Below, piece after piece: positions 35,780 to 44,092 of a DNA stretch of 64,000 nucleotides. The stretch's first letter is position 1, and every line of letters begins with the position of its first letter. A model generated the notes under the pieces. It saw only the letters and a program-made list of their open reading frames with translations, did not search any database and was not told where the DNA came from. The translations under genes were made by a program, and so were the position numbers. The stretch is from contig CANNFA010000002.1 in NCBI GenBank assembly GCA_947503765.1, positions 430,501 to 494,500 of the forward strand. The letters are read 5' to 3'. Source of the DNA: an uncultured Paracoccaceae bacterium (GTDB lineage Bacteria > Pseudomonadota > Alphaproteobacteria > Rhodobacterales > Rhodobacteraceae).

Positions 35780-36631
35780 CTATGCCTCGGCGCGGGCCGA
35801 TTCCCAGGCCAGAAGTGCCCGTTTGACCGGCAGACCCCAGTGATAGCCGCCCAAACCCCCGCTCTTGCGCAGCGCGCGGTGGCAGGGGATCAGCCAGCTG
35901 ACCGGGTTGCGCCCCACCGCGGTGCCGACGGCACGCACGGCGCGCGGGTTGCCGACGGCGGCGGCGATCTCGGAATAGGTGGTGACGTGGCCGGACGGGA
36001 TCGCCAGCAGCGCCTCCCATACCTTGATCTGGAACGGCGCCCCGATCAGGAAGAGCGGCACCTCGCGATCCGCCGGCCCCGCACCAAGCGCGGCCTCGAC
36101 CCAGGGGCGCAGGAACGCGCGATCCTCGGTATACGTCGCCTTCGGCCAGCGCGCGCGCAGATCGGCCATCGCGGCGTCGTCGCCGGTCTCGGCGGCAAAG
36201 GCGATGCCGCAGATGCCCTTTTCGGTGCCCATCACCAGTGCCGGGCCGAACGGGCTGTCGAACCGGCCCCAGCGGATGTCCAGCCCGGCGCCGTGGCGGG
36301 CGAATTCGCCGGGGCTCATCGCCTCCCAGCGCAGGAACAGGTCGTGCAGCCGGCCCGCACCGGAAAGGCCCAGCTCGTGGCTGGTCTGCAAGGTGGTGAA
36401 ATTGGCGCGCAGCATCGCCCGCGCGTGGTCCAGCGTCAGGTATTGTTGATAACGCTTGGGCGAAACCCCGACCCAGCGGCTGAACAGGCGCTGGAAATGC
36501 GCCGGGCTCATGTTCATGTCCGCCGCCAGATCCTCGAGCGCGACCGGCCCCGGCGCGCGCGCGTCGATCGCGTCGATGGCGCGGCGCATCACCGCGAAAT
36601 GGTATCCGGTCTCGGTGGCTTGCGTCGTCAT
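35780..36631 (-). CDS. Ada-like protein: AraC HTH plus O6-methylguanine-DNA methyltransferase
   Basis: A 283-residue two-domain protein. Residues ~10-105 form an AraC-type DNA-binding domain (LAADMNMSPAHFQRLFSRWVG and KRYQQYLTLDHARAMLR). Residues ~115-283 are the methyltransferase with GHVTTYSEIAAAVGNPRAVR and active-site SWLIPCHRAL. The N-terminal Ada zinc domain that repairs phosphotriesters is missing, so it matches the shorter Ada-like proteins. It removes O6-methyl groups from guanine in a single-turnover reaction and may regulate its own gene. The start at 36631 (MTTQATE) is chosen as the nearest ATG to the domain. Confidence 0.9.
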   Translation of the reverse strand: MTTQATETGYHFAVMRRAIDAIDARAPGPVALEDLAADMNMSPAHFQRLFSRWVGVSPKRYQQYLTLDHARAMLRANFTTLQTSHELGLSGAGRLHDLFLRWEAMSPGEFARHGAGLDIRWGRFDSPFGPALVMGTEKGICGIAFAAETGDDAAMADLRARWPKATYTEDRAFLRPWVEAALGAGPADREVPLFLIGAPFQIKVWEALLAIPSGHVTTYSEIAAAVGNPRAVRAVGTAVGRNPVSWLIPCHRALRKSGGLGGYHWGLPVKRALLAWESARAEA

Positions 36632-36762
36632 GGTGCGCTGTCCTTCTGTCTGCCTCGAAACTATGGCAGCGGCACCGCATCCGCGACCCGATTCATGCGC
36701 CTTTGGCCGCGACATGCCGGCTTTCGCTTGCAGCCCGCTGCGCCCCGGTGCTTAACGGGGCC

Positions 36763-37407
36763 ATGGCCCGGCAGCTCGACTATTCCACGCTTTGCGAGAT
36801 CTTCGCGCGCTTCTCGGCGGCAGAACCCGAGCCGAAGGGCGAGCTGGAGCATCTGAACGCCTACACGCTGCTGGTCGCGGTCGCGCTCAGCGCGCAGGCC
36901 ACGGATGCCGGCGTGAACCGCGCCACCCGCGCGCTGTTCCAGGTCGCGGACACGCCCGAAAAGATGCTGGCGCTGGGCGAGGAGGGGCTGACCGAGCATA
37001 TCAAGTCGATCGGCCTCTACCGCAACAAGGCGAAGAACGTCATCAGGCTCAGCCGGATCCTCGTGGAGGAGTATGGCGGCCAGGTGCCGTCCTCCCGCGC
37101 GGCGCTGCAATCGTTGCCCGGCGTCGGCCGCAAGACCGCGAACGTGGTGCTGAACATGTGGTGGGGCCATCCTGCGCAGGCGGTCGACACCCATATCTTC
37201 CGCGTCGGCAACCGCACCGGCATCGCGCCGGGCAAGGATGTCGCCGCCGTGGAGCGCGCCATCGAGGATCACGTTCCCGCCGAGTATCAGCGCCACGCAC
37301 ATCACTGGCTGATCCTGCATGGCCGTTATATCTGTACCGCGCGCAAGCCGAAATGCGGCGTCTGCCCGATCCGCGACCTGTGCCTTTACGAGGAGAAAAC
37401 CGCATGA
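36763..37407 (+). CDS. nth: Endonuclease III
   Basis: A 214-residue DNA glycosylase/AP lyase. The helix-hairpin-helix LPGVGRKTANVVLN carries the catalytic lysine, VDTHIFRVGNR the catalytic aspartate, and the C-terminal C-x6-C-x2-C-x5-C (CTARKPKCGVCPIRDLC) binds a 4Fe-4S cluster. It excises oxidised pyrimidines. Start 36763 gives the usual length; it ends in an ATGA overlap with the kinase gene. Confidence 0.96.
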   Translation: MARQLDYSTLCEIFARFSAAEPEPKGELEHLNAYTLLVAVALSAQATDAGVNRATRALFQVADTPEKMLALGEEGLTEHIKSIGLYRNKAKNVIRLSRILVEEYGGQVPSSRAALQSLPGVGRKTANVVLNMWWGHPAQAVDTHIFRVGNRTGIAPGKDVAAVERAIEDHVPAEYQRHAHHWLILHGRYICTARKPKCGVCPIRDLCLYEEKTA

Positions 37408-38399
37408 GCAAAGCCTTTCAGATCGTCGGTATCGGCAATGCGATGGTCGATGTGCTGGCCACCGCGACCGACGATTTCCTGGCCGAGAACGACGTGCAGA
37501 AAAGCGTCATGCAGCTGATCGACATGGACCGCGCGGTGCATCTCTATTCCCGCGTCGGCCCCGCGCGCGAGGTGTCGGGCGGATCGGCGGCGAACACCAT
37601 CGCGGGCATTGCCGGCCTGGGCGGGCGCACCGCCTATGTCGGCAAGGTGAAGGACGATCAGCTGGGGGCGATCTTTGCCCACGATCTGCGCGCGCAGGGT
37701 GCGGTGTATGAAACGCCGCTCGCCCCCGGCGACCACGCCGCCGAAACCGGGCGCTGCATCGTGCTGGTCACGCCGGACGGCGAACGCTCGATGAACACCT
37801 ATCTGGGCGTGACCGAATTTCTCGAACCTGCCGACATCGACACCGCGCAGATGGCCGAGGCCGAATGGATCTTCCTCGAAGGCTACCGCTTCGACGGCCC
37901 CGCCAGCCACGAGGCCTTTGCCCGCGCCGTGGATGCCTGCCGGGGGGCGGGGGGCAAGGTGTCGCTGACCCTGTCCGACCCGTTCTGCATCGAGCGGCAC
38001 CGCGCCGCCTTTGCCGCGATGCTGCGCGATCATGTGGATCTGCTGTTCGCCAACCGGGCCGAGATCCTGTCGATGTACGAAACCGCCGATTTCGATGCGG
38101 CGCTGAGCGCTGCCGCGGCCGAGATCGAGACCGTCGTCTGCACCGACAGCGAGAATGGCGCGCATATCCTGAATGGCGGCAGGCGCTGGCACGTCCCCGC
38201 GATCCCGACCGAGGTGGTCGATGCGACGGGCGCGGGCGATCTGTTCGCCGGGGCCTTCCTGTGGGGGCTTGCCGAGGGGTACGATCTGGAAACCTGCGGC
38301 CGCATGGGCTGCATCGCGGGGTCCGAGGTGATCAGCCATCTGGGCGCCCGCCCGGAAACCGACCTCAAGGCGCTGTTCCGCACCCACGGCGTGATCTGA
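37404..38399 (+). CDS. PfkB-family kinase (adenosine kinase-like)
   Basis: A 331-residue kinase with both PfkB signatures: GGSAANTIAGIAGLGGRTAYVG near residue 57 and DATGAGDLFAGAFLWGLAEG near 275, whose Asp is the catalytic base. The overall sequence (VGIGNAMVDVLATATDDFLA at the N-terminus) matches the group annotated as adenosine kinase in alphaproteobacteria. The substrate is inferred. Coupled to nth through ATGA, with AGGAGAAAACC ahead of the start. Confidence 0.88.
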   Translation: MSKAFQIVGIGNAMVDVLATATDDFLAENDVQKSVMQLIDMDRAVHLYSRVGPAREVSGGSAANTIAGIAGLGGRTAYVGKVKDDQLGAIFAHDLRAQGAVYETPLAPGDHAAETGRCIVLVTPDGERSMNTYLGVTEFLEPADIDTAQMAEAEWIFLEGYRFDGPASHEAFARAVDACRGAGGKVSLTLSDPFCIERHRAAFAAMLRDHVDLLFANRAEILSMYETADFDAALSAAAAEIETVVCTDSENGAHILNGGRRWHVPAIPTEVVDATGAGDLFAGAFLWGLAEGYDLETCGRMGCIAGSEVISHLGARPETDLKALFRTHGVI

Positions 38400-38419
38400 A
38401 CGCCCGGCGCCGGCGCGCG

Positions 38420-39577
38420 CTAAAGCCGCTCGCCAAGCCGGTCCAGCATCGCAAGACACATGCTCAGCTGGTCGCGGCTGACGAACTCGTCCGCCTTGTG
38501 CGCCTGCGCGATGGAGCCCGGCCCGCACACCACCGTGTCGATCCCCATCGACTGGAACAGCCCCGCCTCGGTCCCGAAAGGCACGAGATCGGTGCCGTTC
38601 GCGCCGGTCAGCTCGCACACCAGGTCGCGGGCCGCGTTGCGCTCCATCGGCTCCAGCCCCGGAACCTCGCCCAGCGTCTCGGTTCGGATCGCGGCGGCCG
38701 GGTCGACGGCGCGCATGGCCGGCAGCAGGACCTCGGCGCAGAACCAGTCCAGATCGGTCTTGACGAACTCGGCATCGCCGGTGACCACGGGCCGCATCTC
38801 CCACTCGACGCCGGCGCGCGCGGCGATGACGTTGGGGGCGAACCCGCCGACAAGCGCGCCCACATTGATCGTGGTCCAGGGCGGATCGAACCGGCTGCCC
38901 GGCGGCGTGCGCTCCTTCAGGCTGTCCTTCAGCTCGACCAGCCGCGCGACATAGCGGGCGGCATATTCCACCGCGTTCACGCCCAGATCGGGGGCGGATC
39001 CGTGACCTTCCAGCCCGGTGAACTCGGTGTGGTATTCGTAGCAGCCCTTGTGCCCCTCGATCACCCGCATCTCGGTCGGCTCGCCGATGATCGCGAGGGC
39101 GGGGCGCAGATCGCGCGCCTTCAGCACATCGACCAGCGCCTGCGCGCCCAGACAGCCGATCTCCTCGTCATGGGTGAACACGAAATGCAGCGGCCGGTCC
39201 CGCACACGTTCGGCCAGCATCGGTGCCGCCTCGATGCAGGCGGCGATGAAGCCCTTCATGTCGCAGGTGCCGCGGCCGAAAAGCCGCCCGCCGCGCTCCA
39301 TCATCTCGAAGGGATCGGATGTCCAGGGCTGGTCGTCCACCGGCACCACGTCGGAATGGCCGCACAGCATCAGGCCGCCATCGCCCTCGGGGCCGATCGT
39401 GGCGAACAGGTTGGCCTTCAGCCCGCCGGCGTCCTGCAACACCTCGCAGCGCGCCCCGACCGCGTCCAGCCGGTCCGCCAGATAGGCGATGATGTCGAGG
39501 TTCGACTGCGCCGACACCGTCGGATAGGCGACCAGCTCGCCCAGCGTACGCACCGTCCTGTCCAGCAGCCCGCTCAT
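38420..39577 (-). CDS. argE: M20 family deacetylase (acetylornithine deacetylase, ArgE type)
   Basis: A 385-residue zinc-dependent amidohydrolase. Metal and catalytic motifs: LMLCGHSDVVPVDDQ, GRGTCDMKGFIAA, FTHDEEIGCLGA, and IIGEPTEMRVIEGHKG. This is the ArgE pattern, hydrolysing N-acetylornithine to ornithine. It lies next to ectoine hydrolase, in the same direction 118 bp downstream, so an alternative role is deacetylation of N-acetyl-diaminobutyrate from ectoine. The start at 39577 is preferred; a GTG at 39598 would add seven residues. Confidence 0.85.
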   Translation of the reverse strand: MSGLLDRTVRTLGELVAYPTVSAQSNLDIIAYLADRLDAVGARCEVLQDAGGLKANLFATIGPEGDGGLMLCGHSDVVPVDDQPWTSDPFEMMERGGRLFGRGTCDMKGFIAACIEAAPMLAERVRDRPLHFVFTHDEEIGCLGAQALVDVLKARDLRPALAIIGEPTEMRVIEGHKGCYEYHTEFTGLEGHGSAPDLGVNAVEYAARYVARLVELKDSLKERTPPGSRFDPPWTTINVGALVGGFAPNVIAARAGVEWEMRPVVTGDAEFVKTDLDWFCAEVLLPAMRAVDPAAAIRTETLGEVPGLEPMERNAARDLVCELTGANGTDLVPFGTEAGLFQSMGIDTVVCGPGSIAQAHKADEFVSRDQLSMCLAMLDRLGERL

Positions 39578-39605
39578 GCCCGCCCCGTCCAAAGACACAC
39601 CTGCA

Positions 39606-39660
39606 TCCTCATCTTGCCCAAAATACCTCGGGGAGGTCCGGAGGGGCAGCGCCCCTCCGG
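39606..39660 (-). repeat. Dispersed intergenic repeat, family A-like copy
   Basis: CCTCATCTTGCCCAAAATAC followed by CTCGGGGAGGT and a hairpin CCGGAGGGGCAGCGCCCCTCCGG (39638-39660). It is the inverted form of the tail plus one hairpin seen at 9240-9292, with a different stem sequence. It fills the gap between the M20 deacetylase and ectoine hydrolase genes. Confidence 0.6.
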
Positions 39661-39695
39661 CCTTTCCGCCCGCGCGCGGCCGGCCCGCATGGTGC

Positions 39696-40880
39696 CTACC
39701 CCTTCACATAAAGCTGGCGCGGCAGGTCGCAGAATGCCTCGGCCGGGCCGTCCTCGCGGATCAGGATGGATTCGGTGATCTCAAGCCCCCAGGTCTCCAT
39801 CCACAGGCCGGGCATGAAATGGAATGTCATCCCCGGCTCCAGCACGGTCTCGTCCTCGGCGCGCAGGCTGATCGTGCGCTCGCCCCAGTCGGGCGGATAG
39901 GACAGCCCGATCGGATAGCCGCAGCGCGCGCCGCGCTGGATGCCGGCGCGGTCCATCGCCGCGCCCAGCGCATTGGCGATGTCGCAGGCCCGGTTGCCGG
40001 CGCGGGCCGCGTCGAGCCCGGCCTCCAGCCCTTCCAGCAGCGCCTCTTCGCCGCGCTTGATGTGATCGGGCGGCTTGCCCAGGAAGACCGACCGGCAGAG
40101 CGGCGCGTGATAGCGCCGGTAGCAGCCCGACAATTCGAAGAAGGTGCACTCGCCCTCGTTCATCGGATCGCCGTTCCAGGTCAGGTGCGGCGCCGCGGCC
40201 GAGGGGCCGGACGGCATCAGCGGCACGATCGCCGGGTAATCGCCCCAGGCACCGTCCGCGCCCTCGATCCCGGCGGCCATGATCCGCGCCGCGATCTCGT
40301 TCTTGCGCGCCCCCGGTTCGGCCAGATCCAGCGCCAGGCGGTTGATCTTCTCCGAGATCCGCGCGGCTTTGCGCATGAAGCCGATTTCCGCCTCCGACTT
40401 CACCGCGCGCTGCCAGTTCACCAGCGCGGTGGCGTCGATCAGCGCGGCGTCGGGCAATTCCTCGGCCAGCGTCGCATGGGCGCGCGCGGAGTAATAGTAA
40501 TTCTCCATTTCGACCCCGATCCGGCCGGTATCCAGCCCCTGGCCGCGCAGCAGCGAGGCGAGGTGCTGCATCGGGTGCAGATCGACCGATTGCACGAAAT
40601 GGTCGGGATAGCTGTCGATCCCGGTCCGCGCGACATCGACCGTGCGCCGCGCGCCGTTGGCGTCCTGCCGGCGGCCCCACCAATAGGGCGCGTCGTTCAG
40701 CGGCAGCACCACGGCCTGGTGGACATAGAACGACCAGCCGTCATAGCCGGTCAGCCAGGCCTGGTTCGACGGGTCGGTCACGATCAGCACGTCGATGCCC
40801 CGCGCCTCCATTTCGGTGCGGGTCAGGGACAGGCGGCGGTCGTATTCGGCGGCCGGAAATGGCGGGATCGGGTCGGACAT
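39696..40880 (-). CDS. doeA: Ectoine hydrolase (M24 peptidase family)
   Basis: A 394-residue M24-fold protein that closely follows DoeA of Halomonas as I remember it: DPSNQAWLTGYDGWSFYVHQ, YWWGRRQDANGARRTVD, ATALVNWQRAVKSEAEI, APHLTWNGDPMNEGECTFFE, GCYRRYHAPLCRSVFLGKP, GYPIGLSYPPDWGERTISLR and EPGMTFHFMPGLW. It opens the ring of ectoine to N-acetyl-L-2,4-diaminobutyrate, letting the cell use this osmolyte as food. Unlike in known clusters, no doeB, doeC/D or uptake genes are visible nearby; only the M20 deacetylase downstream could supply the next step. Confidence 0.88.
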   Translation of the reverse strand: MSDPIPPFPAAEYDRRLSLTRTEMEARGIDVLIVTDPSNQAWLTGYDGWSFYVHQAVVLPLNDAPYWWGRRQDANGARRTVDVARTGIDSYPDHFVQSVDLHPMQHLASLLRGQGLDTGRIGVEMENYYYSARAHATLAEELPDAALIDATALVNWQRAVKSEAEIGFMRKAARISEKINRLALDLAEPGARKNEIAARIMAAGIEGADGAWGDYPAIVPLMPSGPSAAAPHLTWNGDPMNEGECTFFELSGCYRRYHAPLCRSVFLGKPPDHIKRGEEALLEGLEAGLDAARAGNRACDIANALGAAMDRAGIQRGARCGYPIGLSYPPDWGERTISLRAEDETVLEPGMTFHFMPGLWMETWGLEITESILIREDGPAEAFCDLPRQLYVKG

Positions 40881-41078
40881 GCGCGCCTCCTGCAAGTCGG
40901 CCCCCGGCGATTTCCATCGGGCCTTGACGGGTCCGGGTCCGGGGGAATGCGGCCATGGAAACCGATTTGCGGCCGCTCTGCCATAGTGTTGCCCCAGTTT
41001 CGTGGAAAATTTGACGCATAAACGCCCGGATGCCGGCAGGCTGCGCCTTCCGGCACCGGCAACAGCGAGGGAATCGCG

Positions 41079-41603
41079 ATGAATCGAGCAGTTTTCGGGC
41101 GCAATGCGGCGATGGCCCTGCTGGCGCTGGCCCTGGCGGGCTGCAAGGCCGGCGATTTCAGCACCAGCCGTGCGGGGTTCAAGGCCAACTACCTGGTTGC
41201 GCGGGTGGCGCTGGAGAACGGGCAGTATTCCAAGGCGACGCGGCATTACGGATCGCTCCTGCGCAAGGCCGGCCCGCTGGAGCCGCGGCTGCGGCTGGAA
41301 TTCGCCCATGCGCTGCTACGCGAGGGCAAGTACCGCAAAGCCGCGGACGAGGCCCGCACCGTGGCAATGCAATTGTCCGGTGCCGGCCGGTCGGCGGCGC
41401 TGGCGGTGCAGGGCACGGCCGAGCACGAGGCGGCGCGCGTGGCGGTCCGCACCGGGAAGACCGGGCTGGCCACCGCCAAGCTGATGAAATCGGCCAAGGC
41501 CGCGCTGGAGGAGATGCTGCGCGCCAACCCCGAGCTTGACGCGACCGGCGGCATGGCCGCCCGGATCGGCCAGATCGAGACCGAGCTGCGCACGGCGCTG
41601 TAG
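41079..41603 (+). CDS. TPR-type lipoprotein
   Basis: A 174-residue protein with a lipoprotein signal (MALLALALAGC, Cys-22) followed by helical repeats resembling one or two TPR units (VALENGQYSKATRHYGSLLRKA, then HALLREGKYRKAADEARTVA). The C-terminal third is alanine-rich helix. The layout fits the small TPR lipoproteins (TadD-like) of Flp/Tad pilus systems, which agrees with the prepilin peptidase gene just downstream. No firm assignment. Confidence 0.7.
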   Translation: MNRAVFGRNAAMALLALALAGCKAGDFSTSRAGFKANYLVARVALENGQYSKATRHYGSLLRKAGPLEPRLRLEFAHALLREGKYRKAADEARTVAMQLSGAGRSAALAVQGTAEHEAARVAVRTGKTGLATAKLMKSAKAALEEMLRANPELDATGGMAARIGQIETELRTAL

Positions 41604-41653
41604 CGGAATGTGCCTTTGCCCAGGCCGACGGGATCGCGGTAAGGGTGGTGCCG

Positions 41654-41678
41654 TGCGTATTTTTGCCGAGAAGAAGCG
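41654..41678 (+). repeat. Dispersed intergenic repeat, family B, copy 3
   Basis: TGCGTATTTTTGCCGAGAAG followed by AAGCG, identical over its length to the copy at 5967-6000. It sits immediately upstream of the prepilin peptidase start (GTG at 41688), so its AGAAG could double as part of that gene's ribosome site. Confidence 0.6.
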
Positions 41679-41687
41679 GGGGGCCGC

Positions 41688-42434
41688 GTGAGCTGGGCCG
41701 CCGGGTCCGATTGGCCCCTGGCGCTGCTCGTGCTGCTTCTGGGGCCGGCGGCGGGATCGTTCCTGGGCGTGGTCGTGGACCGCTGGTGTACGGGGCGCGG
41801 ATTATGGGGCCGGTCGGCCTGCGAGACCTGTGCTGCGCGGCTGGGCTGGCGCGACCTGGTGCCGGTCCTTTCCGGGCTGCGCGGGCGCTGCCGACATTGC
41901 GGCGCGCCGATCCCGGCGCATCTATTGCGTATCGAGCTGGCGGCGACCGGGGCGGGTGTTCTGGCGGTGCTTCTGGCGGACAGTGCGGCGGAGGCCGCGG
42001 CGCTGGCGGTTTTCCTGTGGTGCCTTGTCGGGCTGTTCTATGCCGACCTGCTGCATTTGCGGCTGCCCGATCCGCTCAATGCCGGGCTGCTGGCCGCGGG
42101 GCTGGCGCTGGCGGCCGCGGCGCCGGGGCGCGGCGTCGGCGAGGCGCTGCTTTCCGCGGGCGCCGGGGCGGGCGCGTTCTGGCTGATCCGCGCCGGCTAC
42201 CGCGCGCTGCGCGGCCGCGAGGGGCTGGGGCTGGGCGACGTCAAGATGATGGCCGGGCTCGGGGCCGGGCTGGGCTGGATGCTGCTGCCGCTGGCCACGT
42301 TGATCGCGGCGCTGCTGGCGCTGGCGGTGGTGGGGCTGGAGGCGCTTCGCACGCAGCGGGCGCCCGACACGCGTGCGCCGTTGCCGTTCGGCGCCTGCCT
42401 TGCCGGGGCGGCGGTTCTGGTGCTGCTGGTGTGA
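41688..42434 (+). CDS. Prepilin peptidase (A24 family)
   Basis: A 248-residue membrane protein read from GTG. It has the N-terminal DiS_P_DiS-like region with paired cysteines (SACETCAARLGWRDLVPVLS, RCRHCGAPI), and the two catalytic aspartates of A24 peptidases in FYADLLHLRLPDPL and GLGDVKMMAGLGA. It cleaves type IV prepilins; the two Flp pilins near 50 kb are likely clients, though 8 kb away. Confidence 0.88.
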   Translation: MSWAAGSDWPLALLVLLLGPAAGSFLGVVVDRWCTGRGLWGRSACETCAARLGWRDLVPVLSGLRGRCRHCGAPIPAHLLRIELAATGAGVLAVLLADSAAEAAALAVFLWCLVGLFYADLLHLRLPDPLNAGLLAAGLALAAAAPGRGVGEALLSAGAGAGAFWLIRAGYRALRGREGLGLGDVKMMAGLGAGLGWMLLPLATLIAALLALAVVGLEALRTQRAPDTRAPLPFGACLAGAAVLVLLV

Positions 42435-42529
42435 AAATCCTTGCTTGCGATCGGCTTTTTTGGTCGTCTGAACGGCGTGGCCGGGGCCGTGCAGCCCGCC
42501 CGGCCCCCGGATTTCATAAGGATATTCTC

Positions 42530-44092
42530 ATGCCGATTTGCAGTTTCACGACCCGCGGCTGGCCTGCGGCCCGTACCGCGTTGACCTGCCTGATGCTGGC
42601 GGCGCCGGCCCCCCTGGCCGCGGACGGCGCGGCCGACACCCCGCCGACGACCATGGAGGAGGTCGCCGCCGCGTACCGTTCTGGCGACTTTGCGACGGCA
42701 CGGGGCGCGATCGTGCCGCTGGCCGAGGCAGGCGATGCGGTGGCGCAGTTCCGGCTGGGTTACATGCTGGCGCTGGGCGAGGGCGGCGCGCCCGACCAGG
42801 AGGGCGCGATCCGCTGGCTCGAAGCGGCGCTGGCACAGGGGCACGGACCGGCGCTGATGCTGCTGGCGCGCACCTATCTGGGCGGCAATCCCGAGGATCC
42901 CGATTACCGCCGCGCCGCCGAAATCCTTGAACAGGGGGTCGAGGGCGACCTGCCCGAGGCGGAGTTCCTTCTGGCACAGCTTTTGCGGGCGGGGCGGGGC
43001 GTTGAGGCGAATCCGGCGCGTGCCTTTTCGCTGATGGAGGCGGCGGCGCGGGCGGGCGAGCTGCGTGCGCAGACCGCGCTCGCGCAGTTGTACGCGCGCG
43101 GCGAGGGGGTGGAGGCGGACCCGGCGCAGGCCGTGCGCTGGCTGTTCCAGGCGGCCGAGGCCGGTCATCCCGAGGCGCAGATGTCGCTGTACTACAACTA
43201 TACTCGCGGCACCGGGTTTCCGCAGGATGATGCAAAGGCGCTGGAGTGGCTGCGTGCGGCCGCCGCGGCCGGCCATGCCGAGGCGGAAAGCATCCTGGGG
43301 GCGAACTACCTGCTGGGCGAGGGCGGGCTGGAGGCGGACCCGCTGCGCGGCGTCTCCTGGCTGGTGCGCGCGGCCGAAAAGGGGAATGCCGCCGCGCATT
43401 CGAACCTGGGCTATGCCTATATCACCGGCACCGGCGTGCCGCAGGACGATGCCAAGGCGTTCGATCATTACCGGCGCGCGGCCGACCAGGGGCTGGTGCG
43501 GGCGGCGGCGGTCGTCGGCACCCTTTACGAGGAGGGGCGCGGGATAGCCGCCGACCCGGAGACCGCCGCGGCCTATTACCGTATCGCGGCGCGCGGCGGG
43601 AACGACGACGCGGCGGCGCGGCTGGGCGGGATGATCGTGGCGGGCACCTATGTGCCGGATGCGGATACCGCCGAGGCTGCGCTTTCCTGGGTGGCGCAGG
43701 CAGCGAATGCCGGTAGCGACGGCGCGGTTCTCTGGCTGAAAGATCGGGCCTCGTCCGGCGAGGGGGAGCCGGGTGCGCATTATCTGCTGGGCGTTCTGCT
43801 GCACGACAGCGGCGGCGTCGCCCCGGACCCGGCGGAGGCCGAGCGGCACATGCGCATCGCGGCCGAGGCCGGGATGATACGCGCGCAATACATGCTGGGG
43901 CTGTTCTATGCCGAGGGTGTGGGGGTCGAGCAGAACCTGGTGCAGGCGCATGTCTGGACCAACATCGCCGCGGCGAACGGGCTGGACGAGGCCGCAGAGA
44001 AACGCGACACCTTTGCCGCGCTGATGACCCCCGAGGAGATTGCCGAGGCGCAGGAGCGCGCGCGCGGCCGCATCCGGGGCGGCGGCGAATGA
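42530..44092 (+). CDS. Secreted Sel1-repeat protein
   Basis: A 520-residue protein: a signal peptide (~32 residues, ending PLAADG), then at least ten Sel1-like repeats of about 36 residues, each with the form A...GH..A...LG..Y..G.GV..D...A..W...AA. Examples are LGYMLALGEGGAPDQEGAIRW and LGYAYITGTGVPQDDAKAFDH. Such solenoids bind partner proteins, often in envelope stress or exopolysaccharide systems. It is coupled to the next Sel1 gene by ATGA. AAGGATATTCTC precedes the start. Confidence 0.85.
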   Translation: MPICSFTTRGWPAARTALTCLMLAAPAPLAADGAADTPPTTMEEVAAAYRSGDFATARGAIVPLAEAGDAVAQFRLGYMLALGEGGAPDQEGAIRWLEAALAQGHGPALMLLARTYLGGNPEDPDYRRAAEILEQGVEGDLPEAEFLLAQLLRAGRGVEANPARAFSLMEAAARAGELRAQTALAQLYARGEGVEADPAQAVRWLFQAAEAGHPEAQMSLYYNYTRGTGFPQDDAKALEWLRAAAAAGHAEAESILGANYLLGEGGLEADPLRGVSWLVRAAEKGNAAAHSNLGYAYITGTGVPQDDAKAFDHYRRAADQGLVRAAAVVGTLYEEGRGIAADPETAAAYYRIAARGGNDDAAARLGGMIVAGTYVPDADTAEAALSWVAQAANAGSDGAVLWLKDRASSGEGEPGAHYLLGVLLHDSGGVAPDPAEAERHMRIAAEAGMIRAQYMLGLFYAEGVGVEQNLVQAHVWTNIAAANGLDEAAEKRDTFAALMTPEEIAEAQERARGRIRGGGE

